Shown here: positions 9,777-18,070 of the stretch, one piece after another
Numbering within the stretch: position 1 is the first letter of the stretch
Layout: each line of letters starts with the position of its first letter
NCBI GenBank assembly: GCA_913020075.1
Contig: CAJWAE010000009.1
Span: forward strand, 1-43,180
DNA: 43,180 nt
Reading direction: 5' to 3'
Source of the DNA: an uncultured Flavobacteriaceae bacterium
GTDB taxonomy: Bacteria > Bacteroidota > Bacteroidia > Flavobacteriales > Flavobacteriaceae
Notes under the pieces: generated by a model
Databases searched by the model: none
Told to the model about the DNA's origin: nothing
What the model saw: the letters and a program-made list of their open reading frames with translations, nothing else
Made by a program: the position numbers and the translations under genes

Positions 9777-11441
9777 ATGAAAATATTTAAAATTAAGGGT
9801 TTAGTAATGTTTAACGTTATAATGATACTGTTTTTTAATTATAATTTATTTGCTTCAAATGATGGCTATCCAAAAAATACTAAAATTGATGTAATCAATT
9901 ATGTTTTTAATATCGGGCTTTCTGATAAAACAGATAAAATAACTTGCAAAGCTTCAGTTGACGTTCAATTTCTTGTTGCTAATGTTCAAGAATTAAGATT
10001 AGATTTAGTTAATTATTCAAGTGAATTAGGATATAAAGGAATGATTGTAACTAGTGTTAAAGTAAATGATAAAGAATTAAAATTTAAACATCAAAACAAT
10101 GAGCTACTTATCTATTTTAATGAAGTTTCAAAAATTAATCAGAGGAGAAAGTATATTATTAAATATGAAGGAATTCCAGCAAATGGACTAAAAATTGGAA
10201 AAAACAAATATGGAGATAGAACGTTCTTCAGCGATAATTGGCCAAATCGTGCACGCAATTGGCTAGTATCAATTGATCATCCTTACGACAAAGCTACGTG
10301 TGAATTTATTGTAACAGCTCCTGATCATTACCAAGTAGTCTCAAATGGTTTAAAAATAGAAGAAACCAATTTATCTGAAAACAAAAAACTTACCCACTGG
10401 AAACAATCAGTCCCTATCGCTTCATGGTTATATGTTCTAGGAGTAGCAGATTTTGCAGTTCAATATATTGATGAATTTAATGGTAAATCAATTCAAACTT
10501 GGGTCTTTAAACAAGATAGAGATGCTGGATTTTATGATTTTGCTCAACCAACAAAGAAAGCACTAGAATTTTATAGTAATTATGTTGGTCCTTATTCCTA
10601 TGAAAAACTAGCTAATATTCAATCTAACAGTGTAAGCGGAGGGATGGAAGCTGCTTCAGCGATTCTATACAGTGATAATTCTGTTAAAGGTGATCGAAAC
10701 ATTCGCTGGAGGAATGTTGTCATACATGAGATTGCTCACCAGTGGTTTGGTAATGCTGTAACAGAATATGATTGGGATGATGTTTGGTTAAGCGAGGGAT
10801 TTGCAACTTATTTCACATTACTTTTTATTGAATACGAATATGGACGAGATGAATTTGTAAAAGGTCTTCTTTCAAGTCAAAAAAAAGTGGATGCCTTTTA
10901 TAAAGAAAATCCAAGTTATACGATTATACATGATAATTTAGAAGACATGAAAGATGTTACTAGTTCACAAACTTATCAAAAAGGAAGTTGGATATTACAT
11001 ATGCTACGTGGTGTTTTAGGTACTAAAGTTTTTTGGGAGGGAATTCAAGTGTATTATAAAAAATACCGAGATTTAAACGCAACAACTGATGATTTCAAAA
11101 GAGTAATTGAAGATGTATCTGGGAAAGATTTAACAAATTTTTTTAATCAATGGTTATATAATCCTGGAATCTTAAAATTAAATGGATTTTGGAATTATGA
11201 TAAAAAGGCAGGTCAAGTCGTCTTAAATATTAATCAGGTTCAAACTGATGGCAGTTTATTTGAAATGCCTATTGAAATAGAAATAGAGTTTGAAAATATT
11301 AAACTAAAATCAACACTGATTAACTTAAAAAAGAAACATAATGTTTTTAAAATTAAAGTTGACGCAGAGCCAAAAAATATAAATATTGATCCTAATTTAT
11401 GGGTTTTAATGAATGTTAATTTTGAGCAAAAAATTGATTAA
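9777..11441 (+). CDS. Secreted M1-family zinc aminopeptidase
   Basis: A 554-residue protein with an N-terminal hydrophobic signal ending near NLFAS. The zinc site is HEIAHQWFGN, with ligands His317 and His321, catalytic Glu318, and the third ligand Glu340 in WLSEGFATYF. The substrate-binding exopeptidase motif, usually GxMEN, reads GGMEAAS (residues 289-295), so the Asn is Ala. The M1 N-terminal saddle domain precedes it, and a short C-terminal beta domain follows; the large helical C-terminal domain of PepN is absent. The likely role is to trim N-terminal residues from extracytoplasmic peptides. The gene ends 3 bases before the convergent S9 peptidase. A later ATG (9807) is also possible. 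Confidence 0.9.
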   Translation: MKIFKIKGLVMFNVIMILFFNYNLFASNDGYPKNTKIDVINYVFNIGLSDKTDKITCKASVDVQFLVANVQELRLDLVNYSSELGYKGMIVTSVKVNDKELKFKHQNNELLIYFNEVSKINQRRKYIIKYEGIPANGLKIGKNKYGDRTFFSDNWPNRARNWLVSIDHPYDKATCEFIVTAPDHYQVVSNGLKIEETNLSENKKLTHWKQSVPIASWLYVLGVADFAVQYIDEFNGKSIQTWVFKQDRDAGFYDFAQPTKKALEFYSNYVGPYSYEKLANIQSNSVSGGMEAASAILYSDNSVKGDRNIRWRNVVIHEIAHQWFGNAVTEYDWDDVWLSEGFATYFTLLFIEYEYGRDEFVKGLLSSQKKVDAFYKENPSYTIIHDNLEDMKDVTSSQTYQKGSWILHMLRGVLGTKVFWEGIQVYYKKYRDLNATTDDFKRVIEDVSGKDLTNFFNQWLYNPGILKLNGFWNYDKKAGQVVLNINQVQTDGSLFEMPIEIEIEFENIKLKSTLINLKKKHNVFKIKVDAEPKNINIDPNLWVLMNVNFEQKID

Positions 11442-11444
11442 AAA

Positions 11445-13907
11445 TTATCCTTTTTTATAATGTCTATCTTTTTTTATTTCAATCAATTGTTTATTTGGAT
11501 TTTTAACATATTTTTCAAGCCATTGATCTTGCTCCCATAATAAGTGAAGAATAGTCTCTTTCGCTCGATATCCATGACTTTCTTTTGGAAACATTACTAA
11601 TCGAGTAGTAGCTCCAAGACCTTTTAAAGCATTGAAATAACGAATACTTTGCATAGGATATGTCCCTGAATTATTATCTGCTTCCCCATGAATCAATAAC
11701 AAGGGTGTTTTCATTTTATCGGCATGCATAAAGGGAGACATATAGTTATAGAGTTCCGGTGCATCCCAATAACTACGTTCTTCACTTTGAAATCCAAAAG
11801 GAGTTAAAGTTCTGTTATAGGCTCCACTTCGAGCTATTCCTGCAGCAAATAAATTAGAATGACTCAGAAGATTTGCGACCATGAAGGCACCATAACTGTG
11901 ACCCCCTACCGCTACTTTATCAGGATCAATATATTTTAGATTATTTAATGCATCAATAGCTGCCTTTCCATTAGAAACTAGCTGCTCTCTAAAACTATCA
12001 TTGGGCTGTTTGTCTCCACTTCCGATGATAGGGAAAGCGGCACGATCTAAAACTACATATCCTTGAGTAACCCAATAAATTGGAGATCCCCAACTTGGAT
12101 AAATAAAGCGGTTGGGGTTACTTGTTTTTTGAGAAGCACTGTTACTATCCTTAAACTCTCTGGGGTAAGCCCAGAGAATCATTGGTTTTCGTTTTGGTTT
12201 TAATTTATCAAACCCTTCGGGCAGATATAATGTTCCACTTAACTCAAGACCATCATCACGGAAATAGGTTATCAATTCTGATTGAATTTTCTTTAATGAT
12301 TCAAAGGGATTTTTAAAAAATGTTAGTTGTCTAATTTTCTTGTTGCCTATCTCTTTAAAATAATAATTTGGATATTCGTCTTTGGATTCAATTCGAACAA
12401 AGAGTTCTTCTGTTTTTGTATCAAAATTTAAAATATTTTCAAATTTAGTTTCATAAGTGGATTCATATAAACGTTTCTTTTTCAGTGTTTCAACATCTAT
12501 CTTATCAACGAACGGATATTGTCCTTTATCAGAAAAACCATCTCCAATAAGAAACAAGTTGTTATTTTTAATATTTAAAACATTCCTTCCAAGGTCATTC
12601 TTAATCATTACAAAACCCCCTTCATCACTGTAAATATCTTGATAATTTCGATCATTTATTTTTTTGAGTTCTTGTTTTGGATTAGAAGGATTAAATAGAT
12701 ATGTTTTTGTATTTCTGCTATTCCACCATCGATCGATAATAATGGCAGTTGTTTTATTGCCCCAATAAACACTCCTAAAACGATTGATTGTTTTAACTAC
12801 TAATTCAGGATTTTCAGAAAAGGGAGCCTTCCACTGATAAAGAGCATCTCTGAACTTTACATTATTTTCAGGATTTCCTCGATCAAGTGCTTCTATATAA
12901 GTTAATGTTGCTGACTGGTCGCTTCTCCAACTAAATGATCTTGGAGTTGTTTTTGTAGCCATAAATCCTTTAGGAAGTTCTTCTAACAAAGGATCATCTG
13001 CTATAAGTTTAATAAGCTTTCCTGAAGTGTCGTAAACGGTTGTTTCAATTGGAAACCTAAAATAGGGTACTATGTATGAAAAGGGTCTTTTAATTTTTCT
13101 AATCATTACATAGTTTCCGTCTGGAGAAAAGACAATTCGTTCAAAAAGAGCGCTAGTAGCCCATATTTCAGAATCACCATTTAATAAAACTTCATATAGT
13201 TCAGATGTTGATAGTTGTTCAAAGTTGTATTCATCAATAGGGTTTTTTAATAAATCTTGATAGGTTCTGTTTTGAGCTTTTGCCCCATTATTTTCAGTAA
13301 TCACAGGACCTGTTGGTACTTGTTTTTTAGAGTTGATTATTCCTTTTAAGCTATTTACTCTTACTTTAACTAATAGTCTATCTCCTGACTTAAACCAATT
13401 AATTGAGTTTCTTAGAACAGAATTTATTTTTAGATCATTTATTTTTTTAGCCTCTGTGCTGGAAACATCTAAAACCCAAAGCTCAACCCCTTCTGGAGTT
13501 GTATTAGTCATAGCTACCATAGATTGATCAGGTGAAAAAACAAAATTTGAAAGCTTACTTTTATCAGGAAGTCCCTTTATCTGAATATTATTTTTTTTAT
13601 CATTTAAGAAAACTATTTTTACATTATTGTAATAGGTTGTTCTACTTCCTATATATGTTGAAGGATTAACTCTTAAACCACCTAATCTTAATTCATTTTC
13701 AGAAAGTTCTTCAATTGATTTATACGCCGATCTATATAAAAGAATCATAAAAGTATTATTATCATCTTTTAAAACTCGCGGGGCTAAATCAATATCTACA
13801 AGGTCCTTAATTCCATCTTTTGGGGTCTGATAGCCAATACTTCCCTGTCCATGAACATTAAATGATATAGAAGTGAAAAGGATAAATGTTAATGTAATAA
13901 GTTTCAT
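11445..13907 (-). CDS. Secreted S9-family peptidase, glutamyl-endopeptidase-like (S9D type)
   Basis: An 820-residue protein with signal peptide MKLITLTFILFTSISFNVHG. A long beta-propeller-like N-terminal region follows (~residues 60-560, with repeats such as FSPDQSMVAM and FSPDGNYVMI), then a C-terminal alpha/beta-hydrolase domain. The nucleophile is Ser671 in VAVGGHSYGAFMVANLL; the acid and base are probably in LLLIHGEADNNSGT and PKESHGYRA. The GGHSYGAFM form matches the branch containing chloroplast glutamyl endopeptidase. It likely cleaves oligopeptides in the periplasm. The next S9 gene lies 36 bases upstream on the same strand, so the pair may form an operon. Confidence 0.88.
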   Translation of the reverse strand: MKLITLTFILFTSISFNVHGQGSIGYQTPKDGIKDLVDIDLAPRVLKDDNNTFMILLYRSAYKSIEELSENELRLGGLRVNPSTYIGSRTTYYNNVKIVFLNDKKNNIQIKGLPDKSKLSNFVFSPDQSMVAMTNTTPEGVELWVLDVSSTEAKKINDLKINSVLRNSINWFKSGDRLLVKVRVNSLKGIINSKKQVPTGPVITENNGAKAQNRTYQDLLKNPIDEYNFEQLSTSELYEVLLNGDSEIWATSALFERIVFSPDGNYVMIRKIKRPFSYIVPYFRFPIETTVYDTSGKLIKLIADDPLLEELPKGFMATKTTPRSFSWRSDQSATLTYIEALDRGNPENNVKFRDALYQWKAPFSENPELVVKTINRFRSVYWGNKTTAIIIDRWWNSRNTKTYLFNPSNPKQELKKINDRNYQDIYSDEGGFVMIKNDLGRNVLNIKNNNLFLIGDGFSDKGQYPFVDKIDVETLKKKRLYESTYETKFENILNFDTKTEELFVRIESKDEYPNYYFKEIGNKKIRQLTFFKNPFESLKKIQSELITYFRDDGLELSGTLYLPEGFDKLKPKRKPMILWAYPREFKDSNSASQKTSNPNRFIYPSWGSPIYWVTQGYVVLDRAAFPIIGSGDKQPNDSFREQLVSNGKAAIDALNNLKYIDPDKVAVGGHSYGAFMVANLLSHSNLFAAGIARSGAYNRTLTPFGFQSEERSYWDAPELYNYMSPFMHADKMKTPLLLIHGEADNNSGTYPMQSIRYFNALKGLGATTRLVMFPKESHGYRAKETILHLLWEQDQWLEKYVKNPNKQLIEIKKDRHYKKG

Positions 13908-13943
13908 GTTTTTATTTTTTATTCATTAATGAAAATATATAAA

Positions 13944-15965
13944 TTATTGATACTTTTTGAACCAAGCTAAAATATGTGAAACTTTACTGATTAAATTGCT
14001 TGGACGTTTTGCTATTCCATGACTAGCTTCAGGTATTTCCACAAATACAGTAGGAACTTTTCTTAGTTTTAAGGCGTGGTATAATTGTTTTGCTTCACTT
14101 GGGGGTGTTCTTAAATCTTCCATTCCAACCATTACCATTGTCGGAGTTTCAATATTACCTACTAAAGATAAGGGTGAAAATTTCCAATATATTTCAAAAT
14201 TTTCCCAAGGTTGTCCAGGAAATCGAGAATTTGCATATTGAAAATAATTATCTGCTACAAGGGTTTTACTAATCCAGTTCATCACTGGCTTTATAACAGC
14301 TGCTGCCTTAAAGCGATTATTTTTACCAATTATCCAAGCGGTCATTATACCACCAGCACTCCCACCAGTAACATAAAGTTCATCTTCATGAGCGATTCCT
14401 TTTTTAATAAAAAAATCTACTCCATCCATGACATCATTATAGTCTTGTCCTGGATAATTGTGATACAGTAAATTAGCAAACTCTTCTCCATAACCTGTGC
14501 TACCTCTTGGATTAGGGTAAAAAACAATATATTCTGCTGAAGCAAAAAGTTGTATTTCTGCTGAAAATCGATTTCCATAATTTGAAATTGGACCTCCATG
14601 GTTTTCGACAAGAAAACGATATTTTTTATTTGAATCGTAGTTTGGTGGATATACTACCCATCCTTGGATTTGTCGGTTATCAAATGAAGATTTGTACCAT
14701 ATAGTTTCTACTTTGGCCAGATTTCTTTTTTTAAGAAGTGGATCACTGATATTTGTAATTTTTTTTAACCCATTAGAGTTAATTACAGCAAGTTCAGACG
14801 GATGAGAAGGAAGAGTAAAGGTATACGCAATACTTCCATTTTCAGAAACAGAAAAAGAACCTCCACCATAAGGACGTCCAATTGATGTCCCTCCCAATTG
14901 ATTAGCAATATTTGTAACTTTTCCTGATAAACTTAAATAGGCAATTTTCGTATCGCCTTGTTTATCATAGCTAACATATAATCCTTTACTATTTGAATCC
15001 CAAACATATTGATTTATGCTAGCATCTATTTTGGAGCTAAAGACTTTATCCTCTGAGCCATTAATTAACATTATTGATAAACTTCTATTTTGATAAGTTT
15101 GAACTTTATCTTCATAACCTGAATAGGCTATATATTTTCCATTTGGGGAAACTAAGGGTTTAGAATCTGGACCATTACGGTCTGTTAATATTTGAATAGT
15201 TTTATCAATTAAAGAAACACTCACTATTTCGGAATTTCTAAAACTATATTCCCAATCTTTACTTCTATTTGCAGTAAAAAATATTTTTGAGTTATCATTT
15301 GACCATGACAAAGGACCTTTATGGTTAAAGTTTCCTGATGTTAATTGGTTGATTCCAGATCCATCTGAAGAAATTGTAAAAACATGATTAAAACCAGGAT
15401 CAATATACCCTCTTCCATCTGATTCATGATATAGACGATCTGTTATTCTTGCAGGGTTTGCCCATTTAGCTCCTTTTGGCATTTTTGGCATTTCAATTAA
15501 AACGGGTGGGGAAGTTTTGACATTCATTGTAAAGGCAATACTTTTCTCATCTGGTGACCATGAGAGATTTGAAGGGCTACCTTCCAATTGAGAAATACGA
15601 GCTATTTTACCAGAATTTTTCCAATAAACATAAATTTCAGAGCCTTCATTAGTAGAACTTATATAAGCAAGACGATTTCCTGATGGTGACCAACTGGAAC
15701 CATACTCTTCAACTTCTTTAGAGGTTAGTTTTTGATGATCAGAACCATCAGTATTAATGATCCATAGACTCCCTATTATTCTGTCTTTGAGAATATCAAA
15801 ACGCATTCGTCTATAAATAACCTGACTTCCATTAGGACTTATTTGAGGATTAGAAACATATTGAAGGTCGAATACATCAATATAACTAAAAAGATTATTT
15901 TTATTTTGAGCATTTACTGAATAAAAAATAGAAAAGATGGTGATTAAAAAAAGGTATTTTTTCAT
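13944..15965 (-). CDS. Secreted S9-family peptidase (prolyl oligopeptidase / acylaminoacyl-peptidase type)
   Basis: 673 residues from Met at 15965. The frame is open to 16103, but only the downstream Met begins a proper signal peptide (MKKYLFLITIFSIFYSVNAQ). TolB-like propeller blades follow (PQISPNGSQVIYRRMRF, GSSWSPSGNRLAYIS, LSWSPDEKSIAFTM, PLVSPNGKYIAYSG), then the S9 hydrolase domain with VENHGGP, FYPNPRGSTGYG, nucleophile Ser536 in VTGGSAGGIMTAW, GMEDLRTPP and PEASHGI. It acts on peptides outside the cytoplasm, either as dipeptidyl or acylaminoacyl peptidase. It is the upstream member of a two-gene S9 pair and may be transcribed with the other. Confidence 0.9.
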   Translation of the reverse strand: MKKYLFLITIFSIFYSVNAQNKNNLFSYIDVFDLQYVSNPQISPNGSQVIYRRMRFDILKDRIIGSLWIINTDGSDHQKLTSKEVEEYGSSWSPSGNRLAYISSTNEGSEIYVYWKNSGKIARISQLEGSPSNLSWSPDEKSIAFTMNVKTSPPVLIEMPKMPKGAKWANPARITDRLYHESDGRGYIDPGFNHVFTISSDGSGINQLTSGNFNHKGPLSWSNDNSKIFFTANRSKDWEYSFRNSEIVSVSLIDKTIQILTDRNGPDSKPLVSPNGKYIAYSGYEDKVQTYQNRSLSIMLINGSEDKVFSSKIDASINQYVWDSNSKGLYVSYDKQGDTKIAYLSLSGKVTNIANQLGGTSIGRPYGGGSFSVSENGSIAYTFTLPSHPSELAVINSNGLKKITNISDPLLKKRNLAKVETIWYKSSFDNRQIQGWVVYPPNYDSNKKYRFLVENHGGPISNYGNRFSAEIQLFASAEYIVFYPNPRGSTGYGEEFANLLYHNYPGQDYNDVMDGVDFFIKKGIAHEDELYVTGGSAGGIMTAWIIGKNNRFKAAAVIKPVMNWISKTLVADNYFQYANSRFPGQPWENFEIYWKFSPLSLVGNIETPTMVMVGMEDLRTPPSEAKQLYHALKLRKVPTVFVEIPEASHGIAKRPSNLISKVSHILAWFKKYQ

Positions 15966-16187
15966 TATTCTAAATATGAAGAGTTTATATGAAATTACTG
16001 ATAAAAAATAGACTGAATTAGTTTTCAGTATTTTAAATTCATACAATAGATTGTATATTGATAAGAAATAACCTCTAAAATTAATTATTGGGCTCCAATA
16101 CAAGTTAGCTTATATTGAAGAAGGAATATTATTATTCTATTTTCCGTTTTAATATTAACCACCCAATATAATCGTATCTTACCTATT

Positions 16188-16301
16188 ATGAAAAACTTAA
16201 AAGAAATGAAATGCGAGTGTGATTGTGCTCCTTGTAAAGCAGGAATGTGTTATAGATGTACATGCAAGCCATGCAACTGTATGAACTGCGATTGTGATTA
16301 A
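16188..16301 (+). CDS. 37-aa cysteine-rich metallothionein-like protein
   Basis: A short frame of 38 codons, including TAA, encoding 37 residues. Eleven are Cys, at 9, 11, 13, 16, 21, 24, 26, 29, 31, 34 and 36. They fall into C-x-C and C-x-x-C spacings, and from 24 to 36 the unit C-x-C-x-x repeats regularly (CTCKP, CNCMN, CDC). There is no His, and apart from a single Tyr there are no aromatics. Lys, Asp and Glu fill much of the rest. This is the composition of a metallothionein, which binds soft metals such as Cu(I), Zn or Cd as thiolate clusters. It does not look like the longer SmtA/BmtA type with histidines. It is divergent from the S9 peptidase gene. No metal-responsive regulator is nearby. 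Metal binding is inferred. Confidence 0.72.
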   Translation: MKNLKEMKCECDCAPCKAGMCYRCTCKPCNCMNCDCD

Positions 16302-16519
16302 TTGCTATTTCATAAATCTGTAAATAGATATTACTTTTTACTTTCTTAATTACAGTCAATTTAGAATAAGCTGATTTTTTGATTTTTATTGATCTTAAAG
16401 AGTATAAAATTTTTTATATTTAAATTAATCACCGATGTTTGATAAAAAAGATACTAAAATCATGCTTAATTGATTTGAAAAACCTTTATCCATTTAAAAT
16501 AAGTTTTACAAAAATTTAT

Positions 16520-16966
16520 TTATTTTATTTCTAAAATCGTACTTAAGTTTTCATTGAAATTTATTTGATCATCCATCTTTTTCCCTAACAGTAGTTTTCC
16601 AATTGGACTTTGACAAGAAATACAATAATAGTTTTTCAAATTAATCTGACATGATTTTACAGATATAGATAAGTAATAATTCCCTTTATCAGTGTGAACA
16701 ACCGATCCCAAACTAATAATTTCAGCACCAAAATGATTTTTAAGAGGAATGAGTTTTTGTAAATTTAGTTCGCTTTCTGCAATTTGTTGGCCAAGTTTTT
16801 CTCGTTCAAGATGAATCATAGCTCTCCCTGTCTCGTGCTTATCACCTACAGAGCTTTTGTTTTCTGATGTTAGAGCAATTTGCAAGTCCTTTTCTCTTTG
16901 TTCTAACTCTTCGAGTTTTTCAATAATCATTTTTTTGCAATGATTATAAAGCTTTTTTTTAAGCAT
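16520..16966 (-). CDS. GreA/GreB-like C-terminal domain protein (often misnamed 3-oxoacyl-ACP synthase)
   Basis: A 148-residue protein. An N-terminal coiled-coil-like helix pair (KLEELEQREKDLQIAL, MIHLEREKLGQQIAES) flanks a conserved SSVGDKHETGRAM segment. A small beta domain ends ISCQSPIGKLLLGKKMDDQI, which matches the C-terminal FKBP-like fold of GreA/GreB transcript cleavage factors (SPIG..L.GK..GD). Flavobacterial proteins of this size are frequently named 3-oxoacyl-ACP synthase, which the sequence does not support. It may bind RNA polymerase, but the acidic tip typical of GreA is not evident. The protein is cytoplasmic and its gene is monocistronic. Confidence 0.72.
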   Translation of the reverse strand: MLKKKLYNHCKKMIIEKLEELEQREKDLQIALTSENKSSVGDKHETGRAMIHLEREKLGQQIAESELNLQKLIPLKNHFGAEIISLGSVVHTDKGNYYLSISVKSCQINLKNYYCISCQSPIGKLLLGKKMDDQINFNENLSTILEIK

Positions 16967-17258
16967 AAAACGTCACTAATTAAATATGAATAAATGAATC
17001 ATTTTTTTGTTTTGATAGCATTTTAGATAACTAAATTTGATAAAGAAAAAATTATTAGAATACTGACTTTATGCTCAATAGAAAATAATTTTTTAAATAA
17101 AAAAGAACTCTATGGGTTAAAATCATATTTTTTATAGTACCAATAATTTTTTGTATTTCATTTATTATTTTTGAATAAAAAGTTAAATACTACCAATTTC
17201 CAATCATTACTCTTGTTGTAGATCTTACTAAACTTATATTTCCGTTTTAAATTAATGT

Positions 17259-17669
17259 TTAAGGTTTAAAAAACTCCTCTTTAGAAATCTTAAAATAATT
17301 CTCTGTTTGTGAAGCATCGAAGAAAAAGCTGAAGGTGTGCTTTACACCAAAATTGATAACAGTTCGTTCTTTATCCTCAAAATAAAAATCTTTCGATTTA
17401 AATTGAACATAGAGTCGAGTAATCGGTAAATCTTTAAAAGTGAAATACCCATTATTTCGAATATAAACATGGCGAATATATTTTTTATTTTGATCTCTAA
17501 CTAGAACTATAATATCATGATCTACTTCATTAATAATCTTTAAAGAAGAATTAGAAACTTCATTCAATAAATCTTTAGGAAAAAGATTTGAAAAAGTTTT
17601 ATCCCCTGTTTTTCCACGTTGTGAATAAACAAATAATGAAATAAAAAAAAGGGTGAAGACTAGTCTCAT
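17259..17669 (-). CDS. Small secreted protein of unknown function
   Basis: A 136-residue protein with a signal peptide (MRLVFTLFFISLFVYSQ, probably cleaved after the Ser or Gln). The mature part predicts as beta-rich: SLKIINEVDHDIIVLVRD, YIRHVYIRNNGYFTFKDLP and RLYVQFKSKDFYF. The order 'inability-to-cleave' Asn/Asp-rich strand, then NNGYF, then LP-x-x-R-x-Y resembles small flavobacterial immunoglobulin-like exported proteins such as DUF6759, but I cannot confirm that family. No cysteines or catalytic motif are visible. It probably resides in the periplasm. It stands alone, flanked by ~290 and ~400 bases of non-coding sequence. Confidence 0.6.
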   Translation of the reverse strand: MRLVFTLFFISLFVYSQRGKTGDKTFSNLFPKDLLNEVSNSSLKIINEVDHDIIVLVRDQNKKYIRHVYIRNNGYFTFKDLPITRLYVQFKSKDFYFEDKERTVINFGVKHTFSFFFDASQTENYFKISKEEFFKP

Positions 17670-18070
17670 TGTTTTGATTATAATTTTTCTTTTTAAAACT
17701 GTTTAGCGTGTGTATTTTGACAAAAACAACATTAATTAACCAAATATACCATTTAATGAGATAAAATTGTCATATGGTATGATTTAGACTATTTTTTGCT
17801 AAAAATCTATTAATCATCTATTTAATAATGATAAATACAAATCAAAAATCTCAATATTGAACTAAAAAAAGAAGTCTTAAATCATAATAAATTTTAAATA
17901 ATTTAATTAAAAAAGAAGTGTCTTGATGTGTCTAATTTTAGTTTAACAAACACTTTAAACCTTATGTATAAAAAAATAATTATATTTAAATGCTAGTTTG
18001 AAAAAGTAAAGAAAATCATCAATAAATACGATAATTTTCTAATACAATTTTATAGTATAAAAATAAAATA
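17670..18070. other. 401-base gene-free, very AT-rich stretch
   Basis: No convincing frame lies on either strand. A weak inverted repeat, ATACCAT (17746-17752) and ATGGTAT (17774-17780), has a 21-base loop, which is near chance in such sequence. The promoters of the divergent secreted protein and of the Gfo/Idh/MocA gene must lie here, but I see no clean TAnnTTTG box with a -33 partner. Confidence 0.5.

Noticed and set aside
15966-16103. Upstream extension of the second S9 peptidase frame
   Set aside because: A proper signal peptide begins at the Met at 15965; the extension lacks coding character.
16520-16966. 3-oxoacyl-ACP synthase as product name
   Set aside because: No thiolase fold or active-site Cys; the C-terminal SPIG..L.GK pattern fits a GreA/B-like domain.
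17746-17780. Inverted repeat ATACCAT/ATGGTAT in the gene-free stretch
   Set aside because: Seven-base arms with a 21-base loop are near chance in this composition; no T run or promoter context.
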